Positions 9,362 to 18,353 are shown, numbered from the stretch's first letter. The stretch: DNA of 64,000 nt from Nocardia tengchongensis (GCF_018362975.1 NZ_CP074371.1:2852001-2916000), one strand, 5' to 3'. Notes: generated from the letters alone by a model not told the origin. Program-made: numbers and translations.

Positions 9362-10666
9362 GTGACTGCGACGATGGATGAGACGATGGCCCCCGGGTGG
9401 GGCACGACCCGTACCCCTGCCGATCCGGGGCGCATCCACGTCGAACACCCCAAGCCCGAGCTGTCCAAGCGCGCCCTGTTCGAAGGGCGCTTGCTGGTAT
9501 TCGTCGCCATCGTCATGTCCGCCCTGACGCTGCGCATCGCCGTCACCGCGTTCACCCCGCTGGCCGCCCGCATCGGCGATGACATCGGCTATTCCACCGC
9601 GGTGGTCGGCGTCTTCGGCATGCTGCCGACCGCCATGTTCGCGCTCGGCGGCCTGCTCACCCCCGTGCTGTCCCGCCGCCTGGGCCTGGAGATGACCGCC
9701 CTGGCGGCCATGCTCATGACCGGTATCGGCTCGGTGCTGCGCGCGCTGGTGCCCGACACCTGGCAGCTGCTGGCCTTCTCGGCCTTCGCGCTGGCCGGCA
9801 TGGGCATCGGCAACGTGGTGATCCCGCCCCTGGTCAAGCGGTACTTCTCGGATCGGCTGGCGATGCTCAGCTCGGTCTACATCGTGATGGTGCAGCTGGG
9901 CACGGTGCTGCCCGCGCTGATCACGGTCCCGATCGCGGACGCCCACGGCTGGCGGTTGTCGCTGGGCATGTGGGCCGCCCTGGCCTTCGCCGCCGCCCTG
10001 CCGTGGATCGCCGTGCTGCGCACCCGCCGTGACCACGCCCGCTTCGACACCACCGAATTGCCCGCCGACGCGGTCGAATCGACCGGCAAGGTGTGGCGCT
10101 CGCCGCTGGCCTGGGGCATGGCCTTCATGTTCGGCATGACCTCGCTGATCACCTATTCGATGTTCACCTGGCTGCCGACGATCTTCAGCGACGCCGGCGC
10201 GAATGCCGCCTTCGGCGGTTCCATGGTCGGCATCTTCGCCCTGATCGGCCTGGTCGCGGCGCTGAGCGCGCCGATCGTGGTGGGCCGCATGGCCAATCCG
10301 TTCCCGGTGGTGCTCGGCTGCGCGGTGTTCTTCTTCATCGGTTTCGCCGGCCTGCTGTTCGCGCCGATGAGCGCCCCGCTGGTGTGGGTGCTGGCGCTGG
10401 GCCTGGGTCCGTCGACCTTCCCGATGGCGCTGACGCTGATCAATCTGCGCACCCGTACGGGCGCCGGTTCGGCCGCGCTGTCCGGTTTCACCCAGGGTGT
10501 CGGCTACTCGGTGGCGTGCGTGGGCCCGCTGTTGTTCGGTGCGCTGCACACGATGACCGGCGGTTGGCCGGTGCCGTTCGCCTTCCTCGCGGTGGCCGTG
10601 CTGATTCTGATGGCGGGTGCCTGGGTGGCGTGCAAACCGCGCTTCCTGGAAGACACCTGGAACTAG
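9362..10666 (+). CDS. MFS transporter, CynX/NimT-like
   Basis: A 434-residue, 12-helix major facilitator protein resembling the CynX (cyanate) family: an early LRIAVTAFTPLAARI helix, then PTAMFALGGLLTPVLSRR and a GIGNVVIPPLVKR loop. CynX relatives carry cyanate, nitroimidazole-type or other anionic compounds; the substrate here is unknown. No ribosome site precedes the candidate GTG codons at 9359 and 9362, and a promoter ends seven bases upstream, so leaderless translation is likely. The ATG at 9374 is an alternative start. It sits between two narK genes and diverges from its presumed GntR regulator. Confidence 0.8.
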   Translation: MTATMDETMAPGWGTTRTPADPGRIHVEHPKPELSKRALFEGRLLVFVAIVMSALTLRIAVTAFTPLAARIGDDIGYSTAVVGVFGMLPTAMFALGGLLTPVLSRRLGLEMTALAAMLMTGIGSVLRALVPDTWQLLAFSAFALAGMGIGNVVIPPLVKRYFSDRLAMLSSVYIVMVQLGTVLPALITVPIADAHGWRLSLGMWAALAFAAALPWIAVLRTRRDHARFDTTELPADAVESTGKVWRSPLAWGMAFMFGMTSLITYSMFTWLPTIFSDAGANAAFGGSMVGIFALIGLVAALSAPIVVGRMANPFPVVLGCAVFFFIGFAGLLFAPMSAPLVWVLALGLGPSTFPMALTLINLRTRTGAGSAALSGFTQGVGYSVACVGPLLFGALHTMTGGWPVPFAFLAVAVLILMAGAWVACKPRFLEDTWN

Positions 10667-10690
10667 CCGGAATTTCACTGTTCGAGTTGC

Positions 10691-10756
10691 CGAGTCGTGA
10701 GGTTGGGTCCATGCTTTGTGGCGAGACTCTCACCTCACGGCTCGGATTCTCGTTTT
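10691..10756 (+). terminator. Hairpin after the CynX-like transporter
   Basis: Arms CGAGTCGTGAGGT (10691-10703) and ACCTCACGGCTCG (10732-10744) pair at 12 of 13 positions across a 28-base loop and are followed by GATTCTCGTTTT. It could end the upstream transcript or be a regulatory structure ahead of narK. Confidence 0.45.
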
Positions 10757-10766
10757 CAGGCGGTTT

Positions 10767-10803
10767 GTGACCGCCGGAAACCGTTGCGTCACATAGGCGA
10801 AAC
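10767..10803 (+). promoter_or_regulatory. Tandem GlnR box upstream of narK-nirBD
   Basis: Four half-sites stand in the GlnR order: GTGAC (10767-10771), five bases, GAAAC (10777-10781), six bases, GTCAC (10788-10792), six bases, GAAAC (10799-10803). This is close to the published GlnR consensus GTnAC-n6-GAAAC repeated twice. A possible -10 (TAATCG, 10834-10839) places the box just upstream of the expected -35, as for an activator. It lies about 130 bases before the narK start and overlaps a small hairpin at 10759-10775. Confidence 0.75.
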
Positions 10804-10933
10804 ATAAGAGCACTTCTCACGCCGGACCCCCGGTAATCGTGAGCAACCGTTGATTTAGCGGACATTTCGCGCAGCATCACCGCAATACCCGTTTTCTACC
10901 TTGAGGCCATCCAGATTTCAGGAGGGCCTCTTG

Positions 10934-12436
10934 TTGACGACGCTGACCCGCAAGCGCGACATCGAGCATTGGGATGCCGAAGATGTCGAAGCTTGGGAAG
11001 CCGGTGGTAAGGACATCGCGCGCCGCAATCTGATCTGGTCGGTCTTCGCCGAGCACATCGGGTTCTCGGTGTGGTCGATCTGGTCGGTCATGGTGCTGTT
11101 CATGCCGACCGACGTCTTCCACATCGATCCGGCGGGCAAGTTCTTCCTGGGTGCGGTCCCGACGCTGGTCGGCGGCTTCATGCGGATCCCCTACACCGTG
11201 CTGACCGCCAAATTCGGCGGCCGCAACTGGACCATCGTGTCCGCGCTGCTGCTGCTGATCCCGGCGCTGCTGACGCTGTACTTCATCAACCAGCCGGGCA
11301 CCTCCTACACGACGTTCCTGGTCGTGTCGGCCTTCGCGGGCCTGGGCGGCGGCAACTTCTCCTCGTCGATGTCCAACATCAACGTCTTCTACCCGCAGCG
11401 GCTCAAGGGCTGGGCGCTGGGCATGAACGCGGGCGGCGGCAATATCGGCGTCCCGGTGGTGCAGCTGATCGGTCTGGCGGTCATCGCCACCCTCGGCAAC
11501 CACTACGGCAACGCGTCGGTGGTGTGCGCGGTCTACCTGGTGCTGATCGTGGTCGCGGCCACGGGCGCGGCCCTGTTCATGGACAACGTGAAGAACCAGA
11601 AGGCCGACCTGTCCTACATGCTCAAGGCGCTGCGGGTGCCGCAGTCCTGGGCGATCGCCTTCCTCTACATCGGCACCTTCGGTTCGTTCATCGGCTACAG
11701 CTTCGCTTTCGGCCAGGTTCTGCAGATCACCTTCAAGGCCGGTGGCGCGAGCGTCCCGGCGGCCGCGCTGCACGCCGCGCAGATCGCCTTCATCGGCCCG
11801 CTGCTGGGTTCGCTGGCCCGCCCGTACGGCGGCAAGTGGGCCGACCGCATCGGCGGCAGCAAGGTCACGCTGTACACCTTCGTGGCGATGACGGCGGCGG
11901 CCGTGGTGGTCGCGGTGTCCTCCACCATGGGCGACCACGCCGGGCACCCCAAGGGTGGCGTGCTGGTGGCCATGATCGTCGGCTTCACCGCGCTGTTCGT
12001 GATCTCCGGCATCGGCAACGGCGCGGTCACCAAGATCATCCCGTCCGTGTTCGAGGCCAAATCCCGTTCCCTGGAAGGTGATTCGGCCAGCCGCGCGGCG
12101 TGGGCCCGCAACACCTCGGGTGCGCTCATCGGCTTCGTCGGCGCCATCGGCGCGCTCGGCGGTGTCGGCATCAACCTGATGCTGCGCACCTCCTACGCCT
12201 CCACCAAGTCCGCGACCACCGCGTTCTGGGTCTTCATGGCCTTCTACGTGCTGTGCGGCGTGGTCTGCTGGGCGGTCTTCATGCGCCGCCCGAGCCTGCG
12301 GGCACTGTCCACCGAGGCCACCGACGCCGATGTCGTCGTCGAGGCGGAGGCCCTGGTCCTCGAGGCCGAATCCGGGTCCACCGCAATCGATTCCGCGTCC
12401 ACCGCCGCCTCGTCCGCTCCGTCGGCTCGCGCCTGA
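10934..12436 (+). CDS. narK: NarK-type nitrate/nitrite transporter (MFS), narK3-like
   Basis: A 500-residue, 12-helix nitrate/nitrite porter with the signatures GGGNFSSSMSNI, GGGNIG and GIGNGAVTKIIP. It is distinct from the other NarK in the window and resembles mycobacterial NarK3. A Ser/Ala/Glu-rich tail of about 45 residues follows the last helix. The TTG at 10934 is preferred because GGAGGG (10921-10926) lies seven bases before it; the TTG at 10931 is a less well spaced alternative. It is first in an operon with nirB, 26 bases downstream, and is preceded by a tandem GlnR box. It should import nitrate or nitrite for the nitrite reductase encoded next. Confidence 0.92.
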   Translation: MTTLTRKRDIEHWDAEDVEAWEAGGKDIARRNLIWSVFAEHIGFSVWSIWSVMVLFMPTDVFHIDPAGKFFLGAVPTLVGGFMRIPYTVLTAKFGGRNWTIVSALLLLIPALLTLYFINQPGTSYTTFLVVSAFAGLGGGNFSSSMSNINVFYPQRLKGWALGMNAGGGNIGVPVVQLIGLAVIATLGNHYGNASVVCAVYLVLIVVAATGAALFMDNVKNQKADLSYMLKALRVPQSWAIAFLYIGTFGSFIGYSFAFGQVLQITFKAGGASVPAAALHAAQIAFIGPLLGSLARPYGGKWADRIGGSKVTLYTFVAMTAAAVVVAVSSTMGDHAGHPKGGVLVAMIVGFTALFVISGIGNGAVTKIIPSVFEAKSRSLEGDSASRAAWARNTSGALIGFVGAIGALGGVGINLMLRTSYASTKSATTAFWVFMAFYVLCGVVCWAVFMRRPSLRALSTEATDADVVVEAEALVLEAESGSTAIDSASTAASSAPSARA

Positions 12437-12462
12437 CCTGCCTGTTCTCGAAAGGGACCGTC

Positions 12463-15027
12463 ATGACCAACAGCATCGAACGCAAGACCGTCGTAGTGGT
12501 CGGCCACGGCATGGTCGGACACCGCTTCGTGGAAGCCCTGCGCTCCCGTGACGAGGCCGGCGTCTGGCAGGTCATCGTGCTCAGCGAGGAGAAGCTGGCC
12601 GCCTACGACCGCGTCGGGCTCTCGTCCTACGTCGGCATCTGGGAGACCTCCGCGCTGGCCCTGCCGGGCAACGACTACGAGGGCGACGACCTGGTGCAGG
12701 TGCGGCTCGGCGTGCGCGCCGACAGCATCGACAAGGCGGCCCGCAAGGTCACCACCTCCACCGGCGATGTGATCGGTTACGACGCACTGGTTTTGGCTAC
12801 CGGCTCCTACGCCTGGGTGCCGCCGGTGCCGGGCGCCGACACCGAGGGCTGCTTCGTCTACCGCACCCTCGAGGACCTCGACGGCATCCGGGCCACGGCC
12901 GAGGCGGCCGGTCCGGGCGCGGTCGGCGTGGTGGTCGGCGGCGGTCTGCTCGGTCTGGAGGCGGCCAACGCGCTGCGCCTGCTGGGCATGACCCCGCACG
13001 TCATCGAGTACAACAACTGGCTGATGCCCGCCCAGGTCGACGAGGGCGGCGGCGCGATCCTGGAGAAGCTGGTCACCGAGCTCGGCCTGGCCGTGCACAC
13101 CGGGGTCGGCACCTCCTCGGTCGAGGCCGACGCGGCGGCCCCGCTCGCGGAGAAGCTGACCGTCAAGCTGTCCGACGACAGCGAATTGCGCGCCGCGCTG
13201 GTGGTTTTCGCCGCCGGTGTGCGTCCCCGCGACGAGATCGCCAAGACCGCCGGCATCGAGGTCGGCCCGCGCGGCGGTGTCATCACCGACCTGGGCCTGC
13301 GCACCTCGGACCCGAGCATCTACGCCATCGGCGAGGTCGCCGCGGTCGAGGGTGTCTGCTACGGCCTGGTGGCCCCCGGTTACAGCACCGCCGAGGTGGT
13401 CGCGGACCGCCTGCTCGGCGGCGAGGGCGAGTTCCCGGGCGCGGACATGTCGACCAAGCTGAAGCTGCTCGGCGTGGACGTGGCCTCCTTCGGTGACGCA
13501 CACGCCAAGACCGAGGGCGCGCTCTCGGTGGTGCTGCACGACGCCGCCAAGGGCACCTACGCCAAGCTGGTCGTCTCCGATGACGCGCAGACCCTGCTCG
13601 GCGGCATCCTGGTCGGCGACGCCACCCAGTACTCGGCGCTGCGCCCGCTGGTCGGCCGCCCGCTGCCCGCCGATCCGGCCGCGCTGATCTCCCCGGCCGG
13701 TGCGGAACTGGGCGCGGACGCGCTGCCCGACGACGCGCAGATCTGCTCCTGCAACAACGTGTCGAAGGGTTCCATCTGCGGCGCGATCGCCGACGGCGCC
13801 TGCGACGTCCCGGCCATCAAGAGCTGCACCAACGCCGGAACCTCGTGCGGCGGTTGCGTTCCCATGCTCAAGAAGCTGCTGGAGCAGTCGGGCGTGGAGG
13901 TCTCCAAGTCGCTGTGCGAGCACTTCTCGCAGTCGCGCGCCGAGCTGTTCCACATCATCCAGTCGACCGGTATCCGCACCTTCTCGGGCCTGATCGCCAA
14001 GTACGGCAAGGGCACCGGCTGCGACATCTGCAAGCCGACGGTCGCCTCCATCCTGGCCTCCACCTCGAGCGATCACATCCTCGACGGCGAGCAGGCCTCG
14101 CTGCAGGACACCAACGACCACTTCCTGGCCAACCTGCAGAAGAACGGCACCTACTCGGTCGTCCCGCGGATGCCCGGCGGTGAGGTGACCGCCGACCAGC
14201 TCATCACCATCGGTGAGATCGCCAAGGAATTCGACCTGTACGTGAAGGTCACCGGCGGTCAGCGCATCGACCTGTTCGGCGCCCGCGTCGAGCAGCTGCC
14301 GCTGATCTGGAAGCGCCTGGTAGACGTGGGCATGGAATCCGGTCACGCCTACGGCAAGTCGCTGCGCACGGTGAAGTCCTGCGTCGGCTCGACCTGGTGC
14401 CGCTACGGCCAGCAGGACTCGGTCGGCATGGCGGTGCTGCTCGAAAGGCGTTACCGCGGACTGCGTTCCCCGCACAAGCTGAAGCTGGCGGTCTCGGGTT
14501 GCGCCCGGGAATGCGCGGAGGCCCGCGGCAAGGACGTCGGCGTCATCGCCACCGAGAACGGCTGGAACCTCTACGTCGGCGGCAACGGCGGTCTGACCCC
14601 GAAGCACGCGGTGCTGCTGGCCGGCGAGCTCGACGACGAGACGCTGATCAGCTACATCGACCGCTACCTGATGTTCTACATCCGCACCGCGGACCGCCTG
14701 CAGCGCACCGCGCCGTGGCAGGAGGCCCTGGAGGGCGGCATCGACTACCTCAAGGCCGTCGTCTGTGACGACAGCCTGGGCATCGCCGCCGACCTGGAGG
14801 CCGCCATGGCCAAGCACGTCGACGGCTACAAGGATGAGTGGGCCGCGGTGCTCGAGGACGAGGGCAAGCTGTCGCGCTTCGTGTCCTTCGTCAACGCCCC
14901 GGAGGAGTCGGACCCGACCATCGGTTTCGACGAGAGCGGCGAGCGCAAGGTGCCGGTCCTGCTGGGCATCCCGGAGCTGCCGGTGAGTGCGTCGCAGGCC
15001 ACAGAACCCGCCACGCACGGGAAATGA
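12463..15027 (+). CDS. nirB: Nitrite reductase (NADH) large subunit NirB
   Basis: An 854-residue cytoplasmic enzyme reducing nitrite to ammonium with NAD(P)H. It has an N-terminal FAD/NAD-binding reductase with VVGHGMVG and VVVGGGLLGLEAA. A BFD-like [2Fe-2S] segment follows (CSCNNVSKG, then TSCGGC). The sirohaem/[4Fe-4S] reductase part has the four cluster Cys in CVGSTWC and SGCAREC. The ATG start follows GAAAGGGA. The length is normal for NirB. It lies in the narK-nirB-nirD-nnaR-cbiX operon under the probable GlnR box. Sirohaem may be supplied with help from the CbiX-like protein two genes on. Confidence 0.96.
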   Translation: MTNSIERKTVVVVGHGMVGHRFVEALRSRDEAGVWQVIVLSEEKLAAYDRVGLSSYVGIWETSALALPGNDYEGDDLVQVRLGVRADSIDKAARKVTTSTGDVIGYDALVLATGSYAWVPPVPGADTEGCFVYRTLEDLDGIRATAEAAGPGAVGVVVGGGLLGLEAANALRLLGMTPHVIEYNNWLMPAQVDEGGGAILEKLVTELGLAVHTGVGTSSVEADAAAPLAEKLTVKLSDDSELRAALVVFAAGVRPRDEIAKTAGIEVGPRGGVITDLGLRTSDPSIYAIGEVAAVEGVCYGLVAPGYSTAEVVADRLLGGEGEFPGADMSTKLKLLGVDVASFGDAHAKTEGALSVVLHDAAKGTYAKLVVSDDAQTLLGGILVGDATQYSALRPLVGRPLPADPAALISPAGAELGADALPDDAQICSCNNVSKGSICGAIADGACDVPAIKSCTNAGTSCGGCVPMLKKLLEQSGVEVSKSLCEHFSQSRAELFHIIQSTGIRTFSGLIAKYGKGTGCDICKPTVASILASTSSDHILDGEQASLQDTNDHFLANLQKNGTYSVVPRMPGGEVTADQLITIGEIAKEFDLYVKVTGGQRIDLFGARVEQLPLIWKRLVDVGMESGHAYGKSLRTVKSCVGSTWCRYGQQDSVGMAVLLERRYRGLRSPHKLKLAVSGCARECAEARGKDVGVIATENGWNLYVGGNGGLTPKHAVLLAGELDDETLISYIDRYLMFYIRTADRLQRTAPWQEALEGGIDYLKAVVCDDSLGIAADLEAAMAKHVDGYKDEWAAVLEDEGKLSRFVSFVNAPEESDPTIGFDESGERKVPVLLGIPELPVSASQATEPATHGK

Positions 15028-15092
15028 CTGCTTAACGACTTGGAAACAGGGCGCCGGTACCAATAGGTAAGGCGTTCGGAGGAGAGTTACCG

Positions 15093-15488
15093 ATGACCGT
15101 GATCGACACACCCGGCACCGCAGTCACCACCACCTCGGGGTGGACCCAGGCTTGCCGACAGGACTATCTGATTCCCGGCCGCGGCGTGGCGGTGCTGCTG
15201 AAGGGCGGCCGCCAGGCGGCCCTGTTCCTCACCACCGACGGCACGTTGTTCGCGGTCGGCAATATCGATCCGTTCGGACGCGCGGCGGTCATGTCGCGCG
15301 GTCTGGTGGGCGATCGCGGCGGTGTGCCCGTCGTGGCGTCTCCGCTGCTCAAGCAGGCGTTCTCGCTGATCGACGGGCGCTGCCTGGACGACGACACCAT
15401 CTCGCTGCCGGTGTACGCGGTGCGTACCGCCGACGGTGTGGTGTCGGTGTCCAACGACCCCGTGCAATTCGTCGGCGGTACCGCATGA
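15093..15488 (+). CDS. nirD: Nitrite reductase small subunit NirD
   Basis: A 131-residue partner of NirB with a Rieske-like fold lacking the cluster-binding Cys-His pairs, as is normal for NirD. It shows the typical GRGVAVLLKGGRQAALF strand pair and the terminal segment VVSVSNDPVQF. The ATG has GGAGGAGAG just upstream. Its TGA overlaps the ATG of nnaR, indicating translational coupling. Confidence 0.93.
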   Translation: MTVIDTPGTAVTTTSGWTQACRQDYLIPGRGVAVLLKGGRQAALFLTTDGTLFAVGNIDPFGRAAVMSRGLVGDRGGVPVVASPLLKQAFSLIDGRCLDDDTISLPVYAVRTADGVVSVSNDPVQFVGGTA

Positions 15489-17131
15489 CCGAGGTCGACG
15501 GCGGTACCCCGCTGGCCGGATTCACCGTCGGCATCACGGCGGCCCGGCGCGCCGATGAACTCGGCACCCTGCTCAACCGCCGGGGCGCGAATGTCGTTTC
15601 CCGCCCGGCCATCCGGATCATTCCGCTGGCCGACGACAACGAGCTGGAGCGGGTGACGCGACAGCTGGTCGCCGACCCGCCGCAGATCGCGGTCGCCACC
15701 ACCGGCATCGGCTTCCGCGGCTGGATGGAGGCCGCGGAGGGCTGGGGTCTGGCCGAGGAGCTGCGCTCCACGCTGGGCTCGACCCGCATGCTGGCCCGCG
15801 GCCCCAAGGCCAAGGGCGCCATCCGCGCGGCCGAGCTGCGCGAAGAATGGTCTCCCGCTTCGGAATCCAGTGCCGAGGTGCTCGATCACCTGCTGGCCCA
15901 GGGCGTCGAAGGGGTGCGGATCGCGGTGCAGCTGCACGGCGCGACCACCGAATGGGAGCCCGTCCCCGATTTCTGTGAGGTGCTGCGCTGCGCCGGCGCC
16001 GACGTGGTGCCGGTTCCGGTCTACCGGTGGATCCCGCCGGACGACCGCACCCCGATGGATCGCCTCATCGAGGGCATCGTCACCGCGGGGCTGGACTGCG
16101 TGACCTTCACCAGTGCGCCCGCCGTGGCCTCACTTCTCATGCGCGCCAAGGAAACCGGACTGCTGGAGGCCGTGCTGCACGCCTTCCGCACCCGGGTGCT
16201 GCCCGCCTGCGTCGGTCCGATCACCGCCGCGCCGCTCGAGGAGCTGGGCGTGCCCACCTCCATGCCGGGTCGCGCCCGCCTGGGCGCCCTGGCTCGCCAT
16301 GTGGCCGAGGAACTGCCGCGGCGCGCCAACCGGATTCAGGCCGCCGGCCACGTGCTGAGCGTGCGCGGCGGTTGCGTCGTGGTGGACGGTCAGGTGCGTC
16401 AGCTGGCGCCCGCGCCGATGGCGCTGATGCGTTCGCTGGCCCGTCAGCCCGGCCGCGTGGTCTCCCGCGAGGACCTGCTCGCCGCCCTCCCCGGCGGTGG
16501 CGACGACACCCACGCCGTGGAGACCGCGATCGCCCGGCTGCGGGCGGGCCTGGGTACGCCCAAGGCCATCCAGACCGTCGTCAAGCGCGGCTACCGGCTG
16601 GCGCTCGATCCGGCCGAGTGCATCGACAACTCGCACGAGACTCCGAATCCGGTTGCCCGCCAGGCGGGCCCGGCTCGCAACAATGGTCTGGGCACGCGCC
16701 GCGAGGTTCCGCCGGCCCGGCTCCCGGGCACCCGGCAGCCGCTGACCGACACCCCGCCCGCGGCGGCCGTCCGCCGTCCGGGCGCCCCGTCTGCGGTCAC
16801 GGGCGCCACCCACCCGGTGGTGGCCCCGTCGCCGGTGGCACGTTCCACCGCCGCCCCGGTGCGATCGGCGGCACCGGCGAATGATGTTCGCCCCGTCGGT
16901 CTTCCGGCGCAGCCCGGCGCTCCGGCGCCCGTGGCCCCGGTCGCGGGCCCGGCGGTCACGCCCGTCCGGTCGGCGGCCACCGCACGCGCCGTCTCCGCCT
17001 CGCGTCCATCGAATCCAGCTGCCACACAGTCGAGTTCGATGTCACGGCAGGCGTTCCCCGCGCGCCCGTACGGCGCTCCCGGCGCCGCGCCGGGTTCGGG
17101 AGCCGTCCGTCCACAGCGAGGTGCGTGGTGA
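15485..17131 (+). CDS. nnaR: NnaR-type regulator: HemD-like domain fused to winged helix
   Basis: A 548-residue protein. Residues about 10-270 form a uroporphyrinogen-III-synthase-like (HemD) domain. Residues about 280-375 form an OmpR-type DNA-binding winged helix (QPGRVVSREDLL, VETAIARLRAGL, VKRGYRLAL). A 166-residue Pro/Ala-rich tail (383-548) follows. This architecture matches Rv0260c and NnaR, the regulator that acts with GlnR on nitrate and nitrite genes. Enzymatic HemD activity is doubtful and regulation is the more likely role. The start overlaps the nirD stop (ATGA). The long low-complexity tail, still high GC, is unusual. Confidence 0.85.
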   Translation: MTEVDGGTPLAGFTVGITAARRADELGTLLNRRGANVVSRPAIRIIPLADDNELERVTRQLVADPPQIAVATTGIGFRGWMEAAEGWGLAEELRSTLGSTRMLARGPKAKGAIRAAELREEWSPASESSAEVLDHLLAQGVEGVRIAVQLHGATTEWEPVPDFCEVLRCAGADVVPVPVYRWIPPDDRTPMDRLIEGIVTAGLDCVTFTSAPAVASLLMRAKETGLLEAVLHAFRTRVLPACVGPITAAPLEELGVPTSMPGRARLGALARHVAEELPRRANRIQAAGHVLSVRGGCVVVDGQVRQLAPAPMALMRSLARQPGRVVSREDLLAALPGGGDDTHAVETAIARLRAGLGTPKAIQTVVKRGYRLALDPAECIDNSHETPNPVARQAGPARNNGLGTRREVPPARLPGTRQPLTDTPPAAAVRRPGAPSAVTGATHPVVAPSPVARSTAAPVRSAAPANDVRPVGLPAQPGAPAPVAPVAGPAVTPVRSAATARAVSASRPSNPAATQSSSMSRQAFPARPYGAPGAAPGSGAVRPQRGAW

Positions 17132-17943
17132 GCGCGCCGGCGCTGGTGCTGGTGGCGCACGGCACCCGCAGCGCGCGCGGCGTGGAGATGATCGCGGATC
17201 TGGCCGCGGCCGTGGCGCGGGAGCTGGGCGCCGCGGCGCTCGCGCACACCGCTCGCCGCGGTCTGCCCGGAACCGGTGCCGGTGCCGATTTCGGGGCGGC
17301 ATCGGCATCCTTGCGTGAGTTGGCGATCAGCGGCGCGCCACAGGTGCGCACCGCGTTCGTCGATGTGCTGGGGCCGTCCCCGGCCGAGGTGCTGCGGGAT
17401 CTGGATTCGGTTCCCGCCGTGGTGGTTCCGGCCTTCCTGGCCTCGGGCTACCACGTCTATCAGGATGTGCCACGAGAGGTGGCCGCGAGTGCGCACGACG
17501 CGGTCGCGGTCACCCAGGCCATGGGTCCGGACCCGGCGCTGGCGGAGGTCATGCACCTGCGGTTGCGGGCGGCGGGCTGGCGACCGGGGGACGCGGTGGT
17601 GTTCGCCGCCGCGGGTTCCTCGGACGCGCGTGCCCGTCAGGACGTCCAGCGGGCCGCCAACCTGCTCTCCGAGCGGGTCGGCACGCCCGCCCACCTGGCC
17701 TATATCGCGACCGGCGAGCCCAAGGTCCCGGAGGTGGTGGCGGCGGTGCGGGCTGCGGGCGCGCGCCGGGTGTTCGTCGCCTCCTACCTGCTCGCGCACG
17801 GCCTGTTCCATCAGCGGCTGCACGAGGCGGGCGCGGACGGCGTCGCCGAGCCGATCGGTGTGCACCCGTCGGTGGTGCGTTTGCTGACCGATCGCTACTA
17901 CGCCGCGGTCGACGCGCTGGCGGCTGACGCCCGAGTTGCGTGA
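17128..17943 (+). CDS. cbiX: CbiX/SirB-type sirohydrochlorin chelatase-like protein
   Basis: A 271-residue chelatase-family protein with two similar halves. The first begins LVLVAHGTRSARG (active-site His) and the second contains YLLAHGLFHQRL. Family members insert iron or cobalt into sirohydrochlorin; beside nirBD, sirohaem formation is the natural role. It resembles Rv0259c, which also neighbours the HemD-like regulator and narK3 in M. tuberculosis. GTG 17128 is preferred because it overlaps the nnaR stop (GTGA); a GTG one codon earlier is possible. It is the last gene of the operon. Confidence 0.85.
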   Translation: MSAPALVLVAHGTRSARGVEMIADLAAAVARELGAAALAHTARRGLPGTGAGADFGAASASLRELAISGAPQVRTAFVDVLGPSPAEVLRDLDSVPAVVVPAFLASGYHVYQDVPREVAASAHDAVAVTQAMGPDPALAEVMHLRLRAAGWRPGDAVVFAAAGSSDARARQDVQRAANLLSERVGTPAHLAYIATGEPKVPEVVAAVRAAGARRVFVASYLLAHGLFHQRLHEAGADGVAEPIGVHPSVVRLLTDRYYAAVDALAADARVA

Positions 17944-17968
17944 TCGGTCCGGTCCGGCACTGCGGTCA

Positions 17969-17986
17969 TTAGGGGTTCGGCCCTAA
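17969..17986. terminator. Short hairpin after cbiX
   Basis: TTAGGG and CCCTAA arms enclose the loop GTTCGG, followed by ACTATT. It may end the nir operon, or be an operator for the following small secreted-protein gene. Confidence 0.4.
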
Positions 17987-18039
17987 ACTATTCGCCGAAT
18001 TCCCCTATGGCTTGGCGATGTTCGGATTCACGTGGCAAC

Positions 18040-18060
18040 CTTTACCGCAATTCGGTAAAG
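18040..18060 (+). promoter_or_regulatory. 5' leader hairpin next to a ribosome site
   Basis: Perfect 8-base arms CTTTACCG and CGGTAAAG enclose CAATT. The structure ends five bases before the GGAGG ribosome site (18066-18070) of the small secreted protein. It could limit translation, stabilise the message or bind a repressor. Confidence 0.5.
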
Positions 18061-18078
18061 ACTCTGGAGGATTCCCAC

Positions 18079-18291
18079 GTGAAGAAGCTTGTCGTCGCCG
18101 CTGTGATCGCGGGCGGTATCGCCGGCCCGGCCGCCACCGCCGCCGCCGATTTCCCCACGATCTACGACCCGTGGACGGCCTGCATCCAGTCGGGTCAGAC
18201 GGTCGAGCAGTGCCAGGCGCTGGTCAACAGCACCCAGCCGACCGATCAGGGCGCGGGTCTGGGTTACAGCGGTTCGTCGTTCTCCCGCTGA
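18079..18291 (+). CDS. Small secreted protein, unknown function
   Basis: A 70-residue protein. A classic signal peptide (KK, then a hydrophobic Ala/Val/Ile core, then AAA) ends near residue 23 before DFPTIYDP. The mature part has about 47 residues, with two Cys (WTACIQ and EQCQ) that could form one disulfide, and ends in a Gly/Ser-rich tail. The GTG at 18079 is supported by CTGGAGG eight bases upstream; earlier in-frame starts would spoil the signal peptide. It has its own terminator, so it is probably a single-gene unit. Confidence 0.75.
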   Translation: MKKLVVAAVIAGGIAGPAATAAADFPTIYDPWTACIQSGQTVEQCQALVNSTQPTDQGAGLGYSGSSFSR

Positions 18292-18317
18292 TCTCTAAAA
18301 CAATTCAATTTCAGATT

Positions 18318-18353
18318 TCGGGCCGGCGTCATTCGACGCCGGCCCGAGTCTAT
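18318..18353 (+). terminator. Terminator of the small secreted-protein gene
   Basis: Perfect 13-base arms (18318-18330 and 18335-18347) with loop ATTC, followed by GTCTATTT. This is a strong intrinsic-type hairpin. Confidence 0.85.

Noticed and set aside
12244..15111. 955-codon open frame antisense to nirB
   Set aside because: No motif, no ribosome site, low-complexity composition; nirB is clear on the other strand.
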